Of a DNA stretch of 17,603 nucleotides, positions 1-7,837 are shown one piece after another (the first letter of the stretch is position 1; each line of letters begins with the position of its first letter). Source of the stretch: a bacterium UBP7_UBA7824 (GTDB taxonomy: Bacteria > UBP7 > UBA6624); assembly GCA_002501535.1 (NCBI GenBank), contig DLTY01000021.1, forward strand, positions 1 through 17,603. The letters run 5' to 3'. The translations under genes and the position numbers were made by a program. The notes beneath the pieces were generated by a model, which did no database searches, had not been told where the DNA came from, and saw nothing but the letters and a program-made list of their open reading frames with translations.

Positions 1-378
1 CCAAAACCTCTTGTTACAAAATTAGCTGGATATGAAAATGTTGGTGGATGGTTTAAACAACCAATAAAAGACAATAATGGCAAGCTGATGGGAAGAGCTG
101 AATTTGGAACCTCTTCATCGCCATTAAACATTCCGAAAAATCTTACTGATGGAGACGGCCTTGCTAAAGGCACATCTGTAGTAGTTGAAATGGAATTTTC
201 AGAAAATGGAGAAGCCAAATCGGAGCCAAAAATAATTTTGACAAGCGGATACGAATCCCTTGACAAAAGAGCAATAGCCTGGATGAAGAGAACAACATTT
301 AAAGACAGCTTCAATAGACATCAGATGGAAAATGGTGGCATCTTGAGGATTCAATTTTATTTTCCAGGTGCATCATGA
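1..378 (+). CDS. TonB-family C-terminal domain protein, 3' part only
   Basis: The reading frame is open from the first base to the TGA at 376-378, so this is the last 125 residues of a gene that begins upstream of the window. An internal ATG at 88 is unlikely to be the true start because the frame continues unbroken before it. The final ~75 residues fit a TonB C-terminal fold: a beta strand around VVVEMEF, a turn at ENGEAKSEP, a strand, then SGYESLDKRAIAWMKRTTF, which matches the family's SSG-x-x-x-LD-x-x-A pattern, and a last strand (LRIQFYF). TonB proteins link the inner-membrane proton motive force to outer-membrane receptors, but many periplasmic proteins carry only this domain. The N-terminal anchor is not visible, so true TonB function is unproven. 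The stop overlaps the next gene's ATG (ATGA), implying co-translation with the exported protein that follows. Confidence 0.7.
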   Translation, partial: PKPLVTKLAGYENVGGWFKQPIKDNNGKLMGRAEFGTSSSPLNIPKNLTDGDGLAKGTSVVVEMEFSENGEAKSEPKIILTSGYESLDKRAIAWMKRTTFKDSFNRHQMENGGILRIQFYFPGAS

Positions 379-2258
379 TTTTAGCTTTTTTCTTAAGCCT
401 GATTCTCAATCCAATCTTCATCGAGAACCAATTTATAAAAATAAGAGTAAATCCAGGACCTCAGGAAGAAGCCAGATTTGCACTTGACACCACGCAAGGC
501 AACCCAGAAGAGCCTAACGATAATGAAAAAAAATTAATCTATGGCGCAAAAATGCCCTGGTCTAGTTTTGCAATAATAAAAATTGATGAAAAAACATTCA
601 TTTTTGGGGGAGCTTCAAGAAACGATAGGAAAAATTTTTTTACGAACCTCCAAACAGGAAACAAAATATCTGATCCCTACGTTGAAGACGAAAAAATAAT
701 TTCAACCTGGGAGTTTTCTGGAGTAGAAATAAGCCAAATTCTGTCTTTTGAAAAAGGTTATTCTACAAATCTCAAAGATGCAATGGGTATTACCTATATT
801 GCAAAATCAACAGATCAAAAAGAACATAAGGTTGCAATCACATTGATACTTGACACAATGCTTGGAGAAAATGATGGAGCACCGTTAAGAGCAGAAGGAG
901 CCCAAGGTCTTATCGAGTCAGAGATATGTTTTGAAAAATCTGAATTACCAGAATTTTGGCAAGCTTGGGATACTGAAGACCAAGCAACAATCAAAGCTGA
1001 AGGTAGATTAAAAATAAAAGATAAACAAAATCCAAAAAGATTAGTTTTGGCAAATTGGGGAAAGCTTGCAAAAACAAATTGGAATATAGAGTGCCAACCA
1101 GGTGCAAGCTTTGTGAGGGATGGAGATTTTGAAGACGAAAAAGACACTGCTGTTGCTATAGTTTGGGATTCAATTACCGTTGACAGCAAACCTCAAGAGT
1201 TTCACACTACATATGGAATAGCAGATGCTCCAGCTCCTCCAGAGTGCAAACCTTTATCTGCATACATAAGCGGTAAGCCTTTTGAGATAGCAAGCAATGA
1301 AGAAAAATCTTTTTTTGGAAATTGGACAACTGATAAAGATTACCCTATACAGCCAAAAGAAGCAACCCTGACAGTTTACTCTAACGATGGATTGAAAATA
1401 ATAAATCCAGAAAAATCAATCGATCTTGAAGAATATCCGAACGGCTATCATTCATTCAAAATTTTCAACCCTGGATTAAATAAAAATAATGCCACCTATA
1501 CTTTAAAAATAGAGTCACCTGAAGGCTTCGAGTGTGCAACAACAAACAAGGTAAAAATATCTAAACCTGCTAATTTAGAAATGAAGCTGATGCAGAAACC
1601 ATCCATATCATCAATTTCTGGAATAAGGCATGACCCTACAAAATTTTATGCAAATTTAACAATTGAAAACTCTGGTGAAAGTAATTCTGAGAAAGGAAGC
1701 GTGGAGATCAGAACAAATCAAATATTATCGATTTCATCAGGTTTAAAAATTGATTTTGAAACCATCCCCCCAAGAGGTAAAAAAACTTTTTCATGGCTTG
1801 TTTCGATTTCACCTGAATCATCAGGATTGGCTTCCTTGAACTGGATTTTAAACTATAAAAATGAAGAAAAAATATCTAAAAAAATTGAATTCAACATACC
1901 TTCTTTAGATCAACACATGAGAATAAAATCAATACAAAGAAACTTCTCTAACTCTTTAGTAACAGCGGTAAAAATGAAACCATTTTCAACATTCTCAGGC
2001 AAATGGGAGCTTCCCGGAAAATGTTTACTTGCCGGAGATGGAGGTATAGAAAAATATGGATACACTGTTGAAACAAAATGCTATGACAACATTGTTGAGG
2101 TTTTAATTTCCGGCAATGAGGCTGAATTACCGCCTTTGGTTGGTCTTTTTAGGGTCTTTCATTCTGGAAACCATGATAAAAGCTGGAATCGAATCGAAAA
2201 TTGTATTAACATTAATAAGACAAACGAGTGTCAAACACTAGAGGAGATATGGGAATGA
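375..2258 (+). CDS. Exported protein of unknown function, 627 aa
   Basis: This is a large secreted or periplasmic protein I cannot name. Residues 1-17 are a hydrophobic stretch (AFFLSLILNPIF) that could be a signal peptide, though it has almost no positive charge before it. Residues about 155-285 contain a distinctive block: LDTMLGENDGAP, then a YW-like motif (EFWQAWD), LVLANWGKL, DTAVAIVWD and TTYGIAD. I associate this pattern with a beta-rich region seen in bacterial surface proteins, from memory only. Residues about 415-510 resemble an immunoglobulin-like or CARDB-like strand array (FYANLTIENSGES ... PPRGKKTFSW). Nine cysteines, mostly in the second half, fit disulphides outside the cytoplasm. 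Both ends overlap neighbours by ATGA, so it is translationally coupled to the TonB-like gene before and the SLH protein after. A shared envelope role is inferred from this context, not demonstrated. Confidence 0.75.
   Translation: MILAFFLSLILNPIFIENQFIKIRVNPGPQEEARFALDTTQGNPEEPNDNEKKLIYGAKMPWSSFAIIKIDEKTFIFGGASRNDRKNFFTNLQTGNKISDPYVEDEKIISTWEFSGVEISQILSFEKGYSTNLKDAMGITYIAKSTDQKEHKVAITLILDTMLGENDGAPLRAEGAQGLIESEICFEKSELPEFWQAWDTEDQATIKAEGRLKIKDKQNPKRLVLANWGKLAKTNWNIECQPGASFVRDGDFEDEKDTAVAIVWDSITVDSKPQEFHTTYGIADAPAPPECKPLSAYISGKPFEIASNEEKSFFGNWTTDKDYPIQPKEATLTVYSNDGLKIINPEKSIDLEEYPNGYHSFKIFNPGLNKNNATYTLKIESPEGFECATTNKVKISKPANLEMKLMQKPSISSISGIRHDPTKFYANLTIENSGESNSEKGSVEIRTNQILSISSGLKIDFETIPPRGKKTFSWLVSISPESSGLASLNWILNYKNEEKISKKIEFNIPSLDQHMRIKSIQRNFSNSLVTAVKMKPFSTFSGKWELPGKCLLAGDGGIEKYGYTVETKCYDNIVEVLISGNEAELPPLVGLFRVFHSGNHDKSWNRIENCININKTNECQTLEEIWE
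2241..2246 (+). promoter_or_regulatory. Ribosome binding site that fixes the SLH gene start
   Basis: GAGGAG lies 8 nt before the ATG at 2255. The in-frame alternatives, GTG at 2228 and ATG at 2249, are either upstream of it or only 2 nt away, so 2255 is preferred. It also gives an ATGA overlap with the preceding stop. Confidence 0.7.
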
Positions 2259-2893
2259 AAAAAATAACCTTACTATTTATATTATCAATAATGAACATTG
2301 CAAATCTTAAAGGCTTAGATATAAGAGATTTATCTGAAGATCACCCTGCATACAATACTGTGCTATACCTTATCGAAGAAGGTTTCTTAAGCACTTTTGA
2401 TGGTGATGAATTCAGAGGTGGACAATCTATAACTAGGCTTGAAGTGGCAATGCTCGTTGACAAGATGCTCAAGCATGTCTCTTCTGGTGAGAAGAATCCA
2501 ACAGCTCAGGAAACTGATGCTATTCGCTTGCTGGCAGAAGAATTTAAAACAAACATCATAAGAATTGATGATAAACTTTATGCCTTTGAGCAGAGAATCC
2601 AACTTTTAGAAAGCGAGCAATCTAAAGTTGTTGATGATTTTCTAGCAATCAAAATTGAAGTTGATCAGAAATTGACTCAATTTGAAAATGACTTGAACCT
2701 CTTACGACAAAGTCTAGAAAATCGATCCATACAGCAAGAAACAAAGTTGATGCTTGACGAAATGAGCCTTAGGCTGACTGATCTTGAAACAAGAATGTCA
2801 GATTATGATAAAAAAAATACAGATGGGACAACAAAGGTTGAATCACAATATGTATTTTGGCTTTTCGGATTGCTTGCTTTAGCGTCTAGCTAA
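2255..2893 (+). CDS. SLH-domain, coiled-coil envelope protein with C-terminal hydrophobic anchor
   Basis: The 212-residue product begins with a signal peptide (MKKITLLFILSIMNIANLKG). Residues about 22-72 form one S-layer-homology-like domain: DIRDLSEDHPAYNTVLYLIEEG, a FDGDEFRGG turn, then ITRLEVAMLVDKML, which matches the family's TRAE-type signature. Residues about 85-190 are highly charged with regular hydrophobic spacing and few helix breakers, as expected of a long coiled coil. The last ~15 residues (YVFWLFGLLALA) are a short hydrophobic segment. This order is that of Omp-alpha of Thermotoga, in which SLH binds the wall polymer, the coiled coil spans the periplasm and the C-terminus sits in the outer membrane. 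By analogy this may be a short outer-membrane tether. Only one SLH copy is present and the C-terminal helix is short, so the topology is an inference. It follows the exported protein by an ATGA overlap. Confidence 0.75.
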   Translation: MKKITLLFILSIMNIANLKGLDIRDLSEDHPAYNTVLYLIEEGFLSTFDGDEFRGGQSITRLEVAMLVDKMLKHVSSGEKNPTAQETDAIRLLAEEFKTNIIRIDDKLYAFEQRIQLLESEQSKVVDDFLAIKIEVDQKLTQFENDLNLLRQSLENRSIQQETKLMLDEMSLRLTDLETRMSDYDKKNTDGTTKVESQYVFWLFGLLALASS

Positions 2894-2899
2894 ACAGAT

Positions 2900-3805
2900 T
2901 TGAAAGTTCTAGTTACTGGTGGTGCTGGATTTATTGGCCACACAATATCGAAAAAATACATCGAAAAAGGTTACAAGGTAACAATACTAGATAATCTTTC
3001 AACTGGGAAAAAAGAAAATATACCAAATGATGCTGATTTTATATTTGGCGACATATGCGATTCAAAAATTATAAAAAAATTAGGTTCATTTGACCTTTTA
3101 AGTCATCATGCAGCCCAAACAAGTGTAACTTTCTCCGTTAAAAACCCTTTAATTGATGCAAGAAATAATATATTCGGAACAATATCTTTACTTGAAAACA
3201 TGAAGGGCAAAATAAATCAAATTATATTTGCAAGCACAGGTGGAGCAATATATGGCAACATCAAAAAAACAGCAACAGAAAAACATAAAACAAATCCAGA
3301 ATCACCATATGCATTAAATAAAATGACTGGTGAGAAAATTGTTACTATGTGGGCCAAACAAAACAAAACCAAAGCAACAATACTTAGGTATTCAAATGTT
3401 TACGGGCTAGGTCAAGATCCTCACGGAGAATCTGGAGTTATAGCAATATGGATGAAAAATATACTTGAAAAAAAACCATGTGTCATATATGGAGATGGAA
3501 ATTCAGTAAGAGACTATGTCTATGTAGAAGATGTTGCAAATGCAAATCTTTTATCGATTGGCAAAGAAGGGGTTTTCAATATTGGCACAGGCATTGGAAC
3601 ATCAACAAATACATTATTCAAAATGCTTCGACCTAAAGAAAAGGCGATTTACAAAAAAGCAAGAGAGGGAGAGGTGGAAAGAAGTGTTTTAGATGCATCA
3701 AAAGCAAAAAAAATCTTTTATTGGGAGTCCAAAACTAGAATACAAGATGGTATACGTTTAACGTTTTCAAAAGAAACAAAAAGGAGAAAGAATAACAATG
3801 AGTAA
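2900..3805 (+). CDS. NAD-dependent sugar-nucleotide epimerase/dehydratase (GalE-like)
   Basis: An extended short-chain dehydrogenase of 301 residues, close to the usual 310-330. Visible motifs are the NAD-binding GGAGFIG (7-13), DNLSTG (31-36) typical of UDP-glucose 4-epimerases, a D51 (GDICD) in the adenine pocket, HHAAQTSV (69-76), the catalytic Ser/Thr (ST at 112-113) and YALNK (Y137, K141), RYSNVYG (163-169), RDYVYVEDV (204-212) and NIGTG (227-231). All catalytic residues are present. The closest general match is UDP-glucose or UDP-GlcNAc 4-epimerase, but substrate cannot be read from sequence. The start is TTG, 6 nt after the previous stop, with no clear ribosome binding site; the Rossmann motif begins at once, so no earlier start is needed. 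The end overlaps malate dehydrogenase by 8 nt. It could supply sugars for surface polysaccharide. Confidence 0.85.
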   Translation: MKVLVTGGAGFIGHTISKKYIEKGYKVTILDNLSTGKKENIPNDADFIFGDICDSKIIKKLGSFDLLSHHAAQTSVTFSVKNPLIDARNNIFGTISLLENMKGKINQIIFASTGGAIYGNIKKTATEKHKTNPESPYALNKMTGEKIVTMWAKQNKTKATILRYSNVYGLGQDPHGESGVIAIWMKNILEKKPCVIYGDGNSVRDYVYVEDVANANLLSIGKEGVFNIGTGIGTSTNTLFKMLRPKEKAIYKKAREGEVERSVLDASKAKKIFYWESKTRIQDGIRLTFSKETKRRKNNNE

Positions 3806-4748
3806 AAAAGTTGGTTTTGTTGGAGCGGGTTTTGTTGGAGCGGAGGCTGCGAGACAGGTAATGTCTGAAGGAATTGCAAATGTGGCACTAGTTGACATAG
3901 TTGGAGACATGGCGAAAGGAAAAGCTTTAGACTTGACAGAAGCTGCTCCAATACTTAAAACGGCTAAAGGTGCAATTGGCGGCAGTGACTATAAGCTACT
4001 ACAGGGTTCGGATGTAGTTGTAGTAACGGCGGGAATCCCAAGAAAACCGGGAATGAGCAGAGATGATCTTCTAAAAACCAATATACTCATAACAAAAGAA
4101 GTATGCAACGGTATTAGAAAATATGCTCCGGGAAGCATTGTGATAATGGTTACAAATCCATTAGATGCAATAGTTTATGTTGCACAAAAATTTCTAGAAG
4201 GAACTTGCAAAGTTATTGGAATGGCTGGAGCGTTAGACAGTGCAAGATTTAGAACTTTTCTTTCAATGGAGACAGGAGTTTCTTCGGATGACATACAAGC
4301 AATGGTTCTTGGAAGCCATGGCGATGCAATGGTTCCACTTGTTAGTTCAGCATCAATATCAGGAATACCTGCTAAAGAGCTAATAAAAGAAAAACGCTTA
4401 GATGAAATTATTGAAAGAACCCAAAAAGGTGGAGGAGAGATTGTTGCATTGCTAAAAACAGGTAGTGCATACTATGCTCCGGGAATATCTGTTGCAAGCA
4501 TGGTGAAATCAATCATATTAGATGAAAACAAAATAATCCCAACATGCACACAGCTCAATGGAGAATATGGGGAGTCTGGAGTATTTATGGGAGTTCCTGC
4601 AATTCTTGGAACAAACGGAGTTAAAAAAATAATAGAAGTCTCTCTTTCCCAAAAAGAAAAAAAACTTTGGGAGAATAGCCTAAATCACGTTAGAGAGCTT
4701 ATGGATGTTTCAGATTCAATAATCAAAAATGAAAAAATACAATTTTGA
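3798..4748 (+). CDS. mdh: Malate dehydrogenase, LDH-like type
   Basis: Interconverts malate and oxaloacetate with NAD in the cytoplasm (TCA cycle). The 316-residue length is typical of the LDH-like (MDH type 3) subfamily. Motifs seen: GAGFVG (9-14) for NAD, D33 at the end of the second strand, indicating NAD preference, RKPGMSR (82-88) with the two substrate arginines and no lactate-type glutamine, TNPLD (119-123), LDSARFR (146-152) with Asp147 and Arg150, and LGSHGDAMVP (171-180) with the catalytic His174. The Arg at 82 in RKPGMSR distinguishes it from lactate dehydrogenase. AAGGAG at 3781-3786 lies 11 nt before the ATG. The gene overlaps the epimerase by 8 nt and the following hydrolase by 20 nt, so all three are probably co-translated. 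Confidence 0.95.
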   Translation: MSKKVGFVGAGFVGAEAARQVMSEGIANVALVDIVGDMAKGKALDLTEAAPILKTAKGAIGGSDYKLLQGSDVVVVTAGIPRKPGMSRDDLLKTNILITKEVCNGIRKYAPGSIVIMVTNPLDAIVYVAQKFLEGTCKVIGMAGALDSARFRTFLSMETGVSSDDIQAMVLGSHGDAMVPLVSSASISGIPAKELIKEKRLDEIIERTQKGGGEIVALLKTGSAYYAPGISVASMVKSIILDENKIIPTCTQLNGEYGESGVFMGVPAILGTNGVKKIIEVSLSQKEKKLWENSLNHVRELMDVSDSIIKNEKIQF

Positions 4749-5553
4749 CAACCTTTCATTAACACATTTCTCATCCGGAACACTCTCTTTAGATGGTGGT
4801 GCAATGTTTGGAGTTGTTCCAAAAAATCTATGGAGCAAAGTGTACCCATGCGATAAACAAAACAGAATAAAACTCGGGATGAATCTCTTATTGATACAAA
4901 ATCGTAATCAAAATATTTTGATAGATACTGGTTGCCTCGGTATAAACAACGAAAAACTCAAAAAAATATATGACATAAAAAACAAAAAACCATTTCAAAA
5001 ACTTGGTATATCTGAAGATGAAATTGATCATGTTGTGTTAACTCATCTTCATTTTGATCATGCTGGCGGAGCAACAATATTCAATGGTGAAAAATGGATT
5101 CCAAGATTTAAAAATGCAACATATTGGGTTGACAAAACCGAATGGAAAAGAGCAACAAACCCAAACGAAAGGGAAAAGGCTTCATACTACCCTGAAACCT
5201 TCATGCCTCTTGCAGAGGAAGGGAAACTTCAATTGATCTCTGGTGATAAAGAGATTATTGAAAATATATTTTTCATAAATGCTCCGGGGCATACTCCTGG
5301 TCATAGAATCATCAAAATCACAAGCGGACAAAAAGAAATGTATTATCTTGCTGACCTTGTTCCAACCGCAAAACACTTACCAATTCCATGGATAATGTCC
5401 TATGACTTAGAACCATTAAGAACACTTGAAACAAGAAAAAAAATTTATCCTAAGTTTGTAAACAAAAATGTAAGATTGTTTTTTGAACATGATGAAGAGC
5501 CAACTTCAGGGTTTGTTAAAGAAGAAGATAAAAAAATAACATTTTACAAATAA
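4729..5553 (+). CDS. Metallo-beta-lactamase-fold metal-dependent hydrolase
   Basis: A 274-residue cytoplasmic hydrolase with the full dinuclear metal site: DTG (66-68) after a strand, HLHFDHAGG (106-114; His106, His108, Asp110, His111), PGHTPGH (186-192; His188), Asp209 in YLADL and His254 in FFEHDEE. The layout is that of quorum-quenching lactonase-like or general MBL hydrolases. The substrate is unknown; candidates include lactones and small esters. No signal peptide or membrane segment is seen, and this is not evidence of antibiotic resistance. The ATG lies inside the end of mdh (20-nt overlap) with no obvious ribosome binding site, so translation probably depends on mdh. The pairing suggests a metabolic housekeeping or repair role, which is inference. 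It is the last gene before an AT-rich gap. Confidence 0.85.
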   Translation: MKKYNFDNLSLTHFSSGTLSLDGGAMFGVVPKNLWSKVYPCDKQNRIKLGMNLLLIQNRNQNILIDTGCLGINNEKLKKIYDIKNKKPFQKLGISEDEIDHVVLTHLHFDHAGGATIFNGEKWIPRFKNATYWVDKTEWKRATNPNEREKASYYPETFMPLAEEGKLQLISGDKEIIENIFFINAPGHTPGHRIIKITSGQKEMYYLADLVPTAKHLPIPWIMSYDLEPLRTLETRKKIYPKFVNKNVRLFFEHDEEPTSGFVKEEDKKITFYK

Positions 5554-5704
5554 TTTTTTTATCGAAAATATATTTTTTTTTATCATTATTTATCAAAATG
5601 TTTTTTATTTTTAAATTTATTTATCTTTATATATGCAAAAAACCATATTTTTTACTTTTTATGAAATGATAACCGTATAAATTATTCAAGGAGTTATATA
5701 AACT
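5554..5704 (+). promoter_or_regulatory. Extremely AT-rich leader of glnN; promoter region, elements not resolved
   Basis: This 151-bp spacer is almost entirely A and T, with long T runs on the + strand in its first half. It must hold the end of the upstream transcript and the glnN promoter. Possible -10-like hexamers occur near 5626-5634 and 5676-5681, but low complexity makes any choice unreliable. No sigma54-type GG...GC pair, no GC hairpin and no recognisable glutamine riboswitch was seen. AAGGAG at 5688-5693, 11 nt before the ATG, is the clear ribosome binding site. Confidence 0.4.
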
Positions 5705-7798
5705 ATGGATTATTCAACTAATTTTGGAAGCTTAACATTCAATAAAAAAGCAATGAAAAATTACATGCAACCAAATACTTATAAAAAAATGTTAAAAATA
5801 TTAGAAGGCGAAAATGCAATGGATTCAAAAACTGCTAATGAAACCGCTGAAGCAATGAAAAGATGGGCTGTCGAAAATGGATGTACTCATTACTGTCACT
5901 GGTTCCAACCCCTAACAGGAAGCACTGCTGAAAAACATGATTCTTTTTACGATCCTGATAATAATGAAAATTTAATTACAAACTTTTCAGGAAAGCTTCT
6001 TGTAAGAGGTGAGCCAGATGCAAGCTCATTTCCTTCTGGGGGAATTAGAGATACTTATGAAGCAAGGGGGTATACAGCTTGGGATACCTCAAGTCCTGCT
6101 TTCATCAACAGAACTGAAACAGGGGCAACCTTATGTATACCTACAGCTTTTGTCTCTTGGACAGGTGAGGCTTTAGATAAAAAAACACCTTTATTAAGAT
6201 CAATAAATGCTGTTAACATTCAAGCAATGAGGATGCTTAAAATATTTGGCAACGACAAAGGGGTGAAGAAAACCATAACGACATTAGGCTGTGAACAAGA
6301 GTTTTTTCTAATTGATGAATCTTTTGTTGAGGAAAGAGAAGATTTACTTTTATGTGGAACCACGCTAATTGGCAAAGAGGCGCCAAAAGGACATCAATTA
6401 GATGACCATTATTTTGGAACAATGAAGGAAAGAGTTTTAGCCTATTATCATGATATTGAAGATCAATTATTAGATTTAGGTGTGCCTTTTAAAACAAGGC
6501 ACAATGAAGTTGCTCCAGCTCAATTTGAATTAGCTCCTACGTTTGAAAATGCAAATGTTGCAACAGACCATCAAATGATAACCATGCATGTTTTGAAAAA
6601 AACTGCAAAAGATCATGGTTTTTGTTGCCTTCTTCATGAAAAACCATTTGCAAGAATTAATGGATCTGGAAAACATAACAATTGGTCAATATCTACAGAT
6701 ACTGGATTAAACCTTCTTGACCCAACAGAAAAAACACATGAGAATATTCAATTTTTAACATTTCTTTGTTCGATAATTCAGGCTGTTGATAAGCATGCCG
6801 ATCTTCTCAGAGCATCAATTGCTTCAGCTGGCAATGACCTCAGGCTTGGCGGAAATGAAGCTCCACCTGCAATAATATCAATATTCCTAGGAGAAATGTT
6901 GACAGATATTCTAGACCAAATAGAAAAAGGCAAAGTAAGCTCAACAAAAAAAGGTGGCATAATGAATCTTGGTTCAACAACTATTGCAGAAATATCTAGG
7001 CATAGTGGAGATAGAAATAGAACAAGCCCATTTGCATTTACTGGAAATAAATTCGAATTCCGAGCACCTGGTTCAGCTTGTTCGATAGCATGGCCAAATA
7101 CAGTTTTAAATACGATAATTGCAGAGTCAATGGATGAAATTGCTACAAAAATTGAACAAGAAATAAAATCTTCAGATTTAGAAAAAGCTGTTTACAAAGT
7201 GTTAAAAGCGGTTATTAAAAAACATAAAAAAGTATGTTTTGATGGTGACGGATACAGTAAAAATTGGGAAAAAGAAGCGGTAAGCAGGGGATTACCTAAC
7301 TTGAAAACCTGCGCTGATGCACTACCTTGTTTAAAATCAAAAAAATCACTAGATGTTTTTGAGAGATACGATGTTTTGACAAACATCGAACTCAAAGCAA
7401 GAGTAGAAATCCTTGAAGAGCAATACATTACAAATAAAGAAATAGAAGCAAGGACTTTGGTTTCAATGATGAGTACCCAAATCATTCCTGCTGCTGAAGT
7501 GTACCAGTTCGAACTTGCAAAAAACCTTAACGCTGTCTCATCGGCACTGAATTCAAAAAATAAAACCAAAAGCCAACAAGCAAAATTAAAAAATCTAACA
7601 AACATGATTGAAGATTCTTTGGACCTTGTTCAAAGATTGAAGCAACAAGAAAAAAAACACCTCTCTCCAGATGATATAAAAAATTCCATCATACCCTTGA
7701 TGGATAAAATCAGAATCTGCAGTGATGAATTGGAGGGAATTGTCCCGGATGACCTATGGCCTATTCCAAAATATTCAGAAATGCTATTCTTGTTTTGA
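5705..7798 (+). CDS. glnN: Glutamine synthetase type III
   Basis: Makes glutamine from glutamate, ammonia and ATP. At 697 residues it has the length of the GSIII family (about 700-730), much longer than GSI (~470). The GSIII-type N-terminal block includes SFPSGGIRDTYEARGYTAWD (108-127). Active-site motifs follow: GCEQEFFL (195-202), HNEVAPAQFELAP (266-278), KPFARINGSGKHNNWS (313-328), RNRTSPFAFTGNKFEFR (437-453) and the APGS after it. Metal and substrate residues (Glu197, Glu199, Glu268, His324, Arg439, Glu451) are in place by comparison with the family. The C-terminal ~150 residues are helical and charged, as usual for GSIII. No glnB or nitrogen-regulator gene is adjacent. The start has a good ribosome binding site. 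It converges with rsmH, with only 28 nt between the two stops. Confidence 0.95.
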   Translation: MDYSTNFGSLTFNKKAMKNYMQPNTYKKMLKILEGENAMDSKTANETAEAMKRWAVENGCTHYCHWFQPLTGSTAEKHDSFYDPDNNENLITNFSGKLLVRGEPDASSFPSGGIRDTYEARGYTAWDTSSPAFINRTETGATLCIPTAFVSWTGEALDKKTPLLRSINAVNIQAMRMLKIFGNDKGVKKTITTLGCEQEFFLIDESFVEEREDLLLCGTTLIGKEAPKGHQLDDHYFGTMKERVLAYYHDIEDQLLDLGVPFKTRHNEVAPAQFELAPTFENANVATDHQMITMHVLKKTAKDHGFCCLLHEKPFARINGSGKHNNWSISTDTGLNLLDPTEKTHENIQFLTFLCSIIQAVDKHADLLRASIASAGNDLRLGGNEAPPAIISIFLGEMLTDILDQIEKGKVSSTKKGGIMNLGSTTIAEISRHSGDRNRTSPFAFTGNKFEFRAPGSACSIAWPNTVLNTIIAESMDEIATKIEQEIKSSDLEKAVYKVLKAVIKKHKKVCFDGDGYSKNWEKEAVSRGLPNLKTCADALPCLKSKKSLDVFERYDVLTNIELKARVEILEEQYITNKEIEARTLVSMMSTQIIPAAEVYQFELAKNLNAVSSALNSKNKTKSQQAKLKNLTNMIEDSLDLVQRLKQQEKKHLSPDDIKNSIIPLMDKIRICSDELEGIVPDDLWPIPKYSEMLFLF

Positions 7799-7819
7799 TT
7801 TAGTTTATTTTATGCAAAT

Positions 7820-7837
7820 ATAAAATTTAAATTTTAT
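7820..7837. terminator. All-AT 18-bp perfect palindrome between convergent genes
   Basis: A perfect inverted repeat made only of A and T covers the end of rsmH and the gap to glnN. A hairpin with no G-C pairs would be weak, but its position between two convergent stops and the A/T runs on both sides fit a bidirectional terminator. In sequence this AT-rich it could also be chance. Confidence 0.3.

Noticed and set aside
4729..5553. MBL-fold gene as an antibiotic-resistance beta-lactamase
   Set aside because: There is no signal peptide, and the overall layout fits general MBL hydrolases; context is metabolic.
5554..5704. Glutamine riboswitch or nitrogen-regulator site upstream of glnN
   Set aside because: The spacer is almost all A/T with no GC-containing stem and no sigma54-type pair, so no known motif can be supported.
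7192..7605. 137-codon open frame on the - strand inside glnN
   Set aside because: It lies entirely within a well-supported gene, has no family features and looks like an antisense shadow of A-rich coding sequence. The same applies to 815-1189 and 14994-15368.
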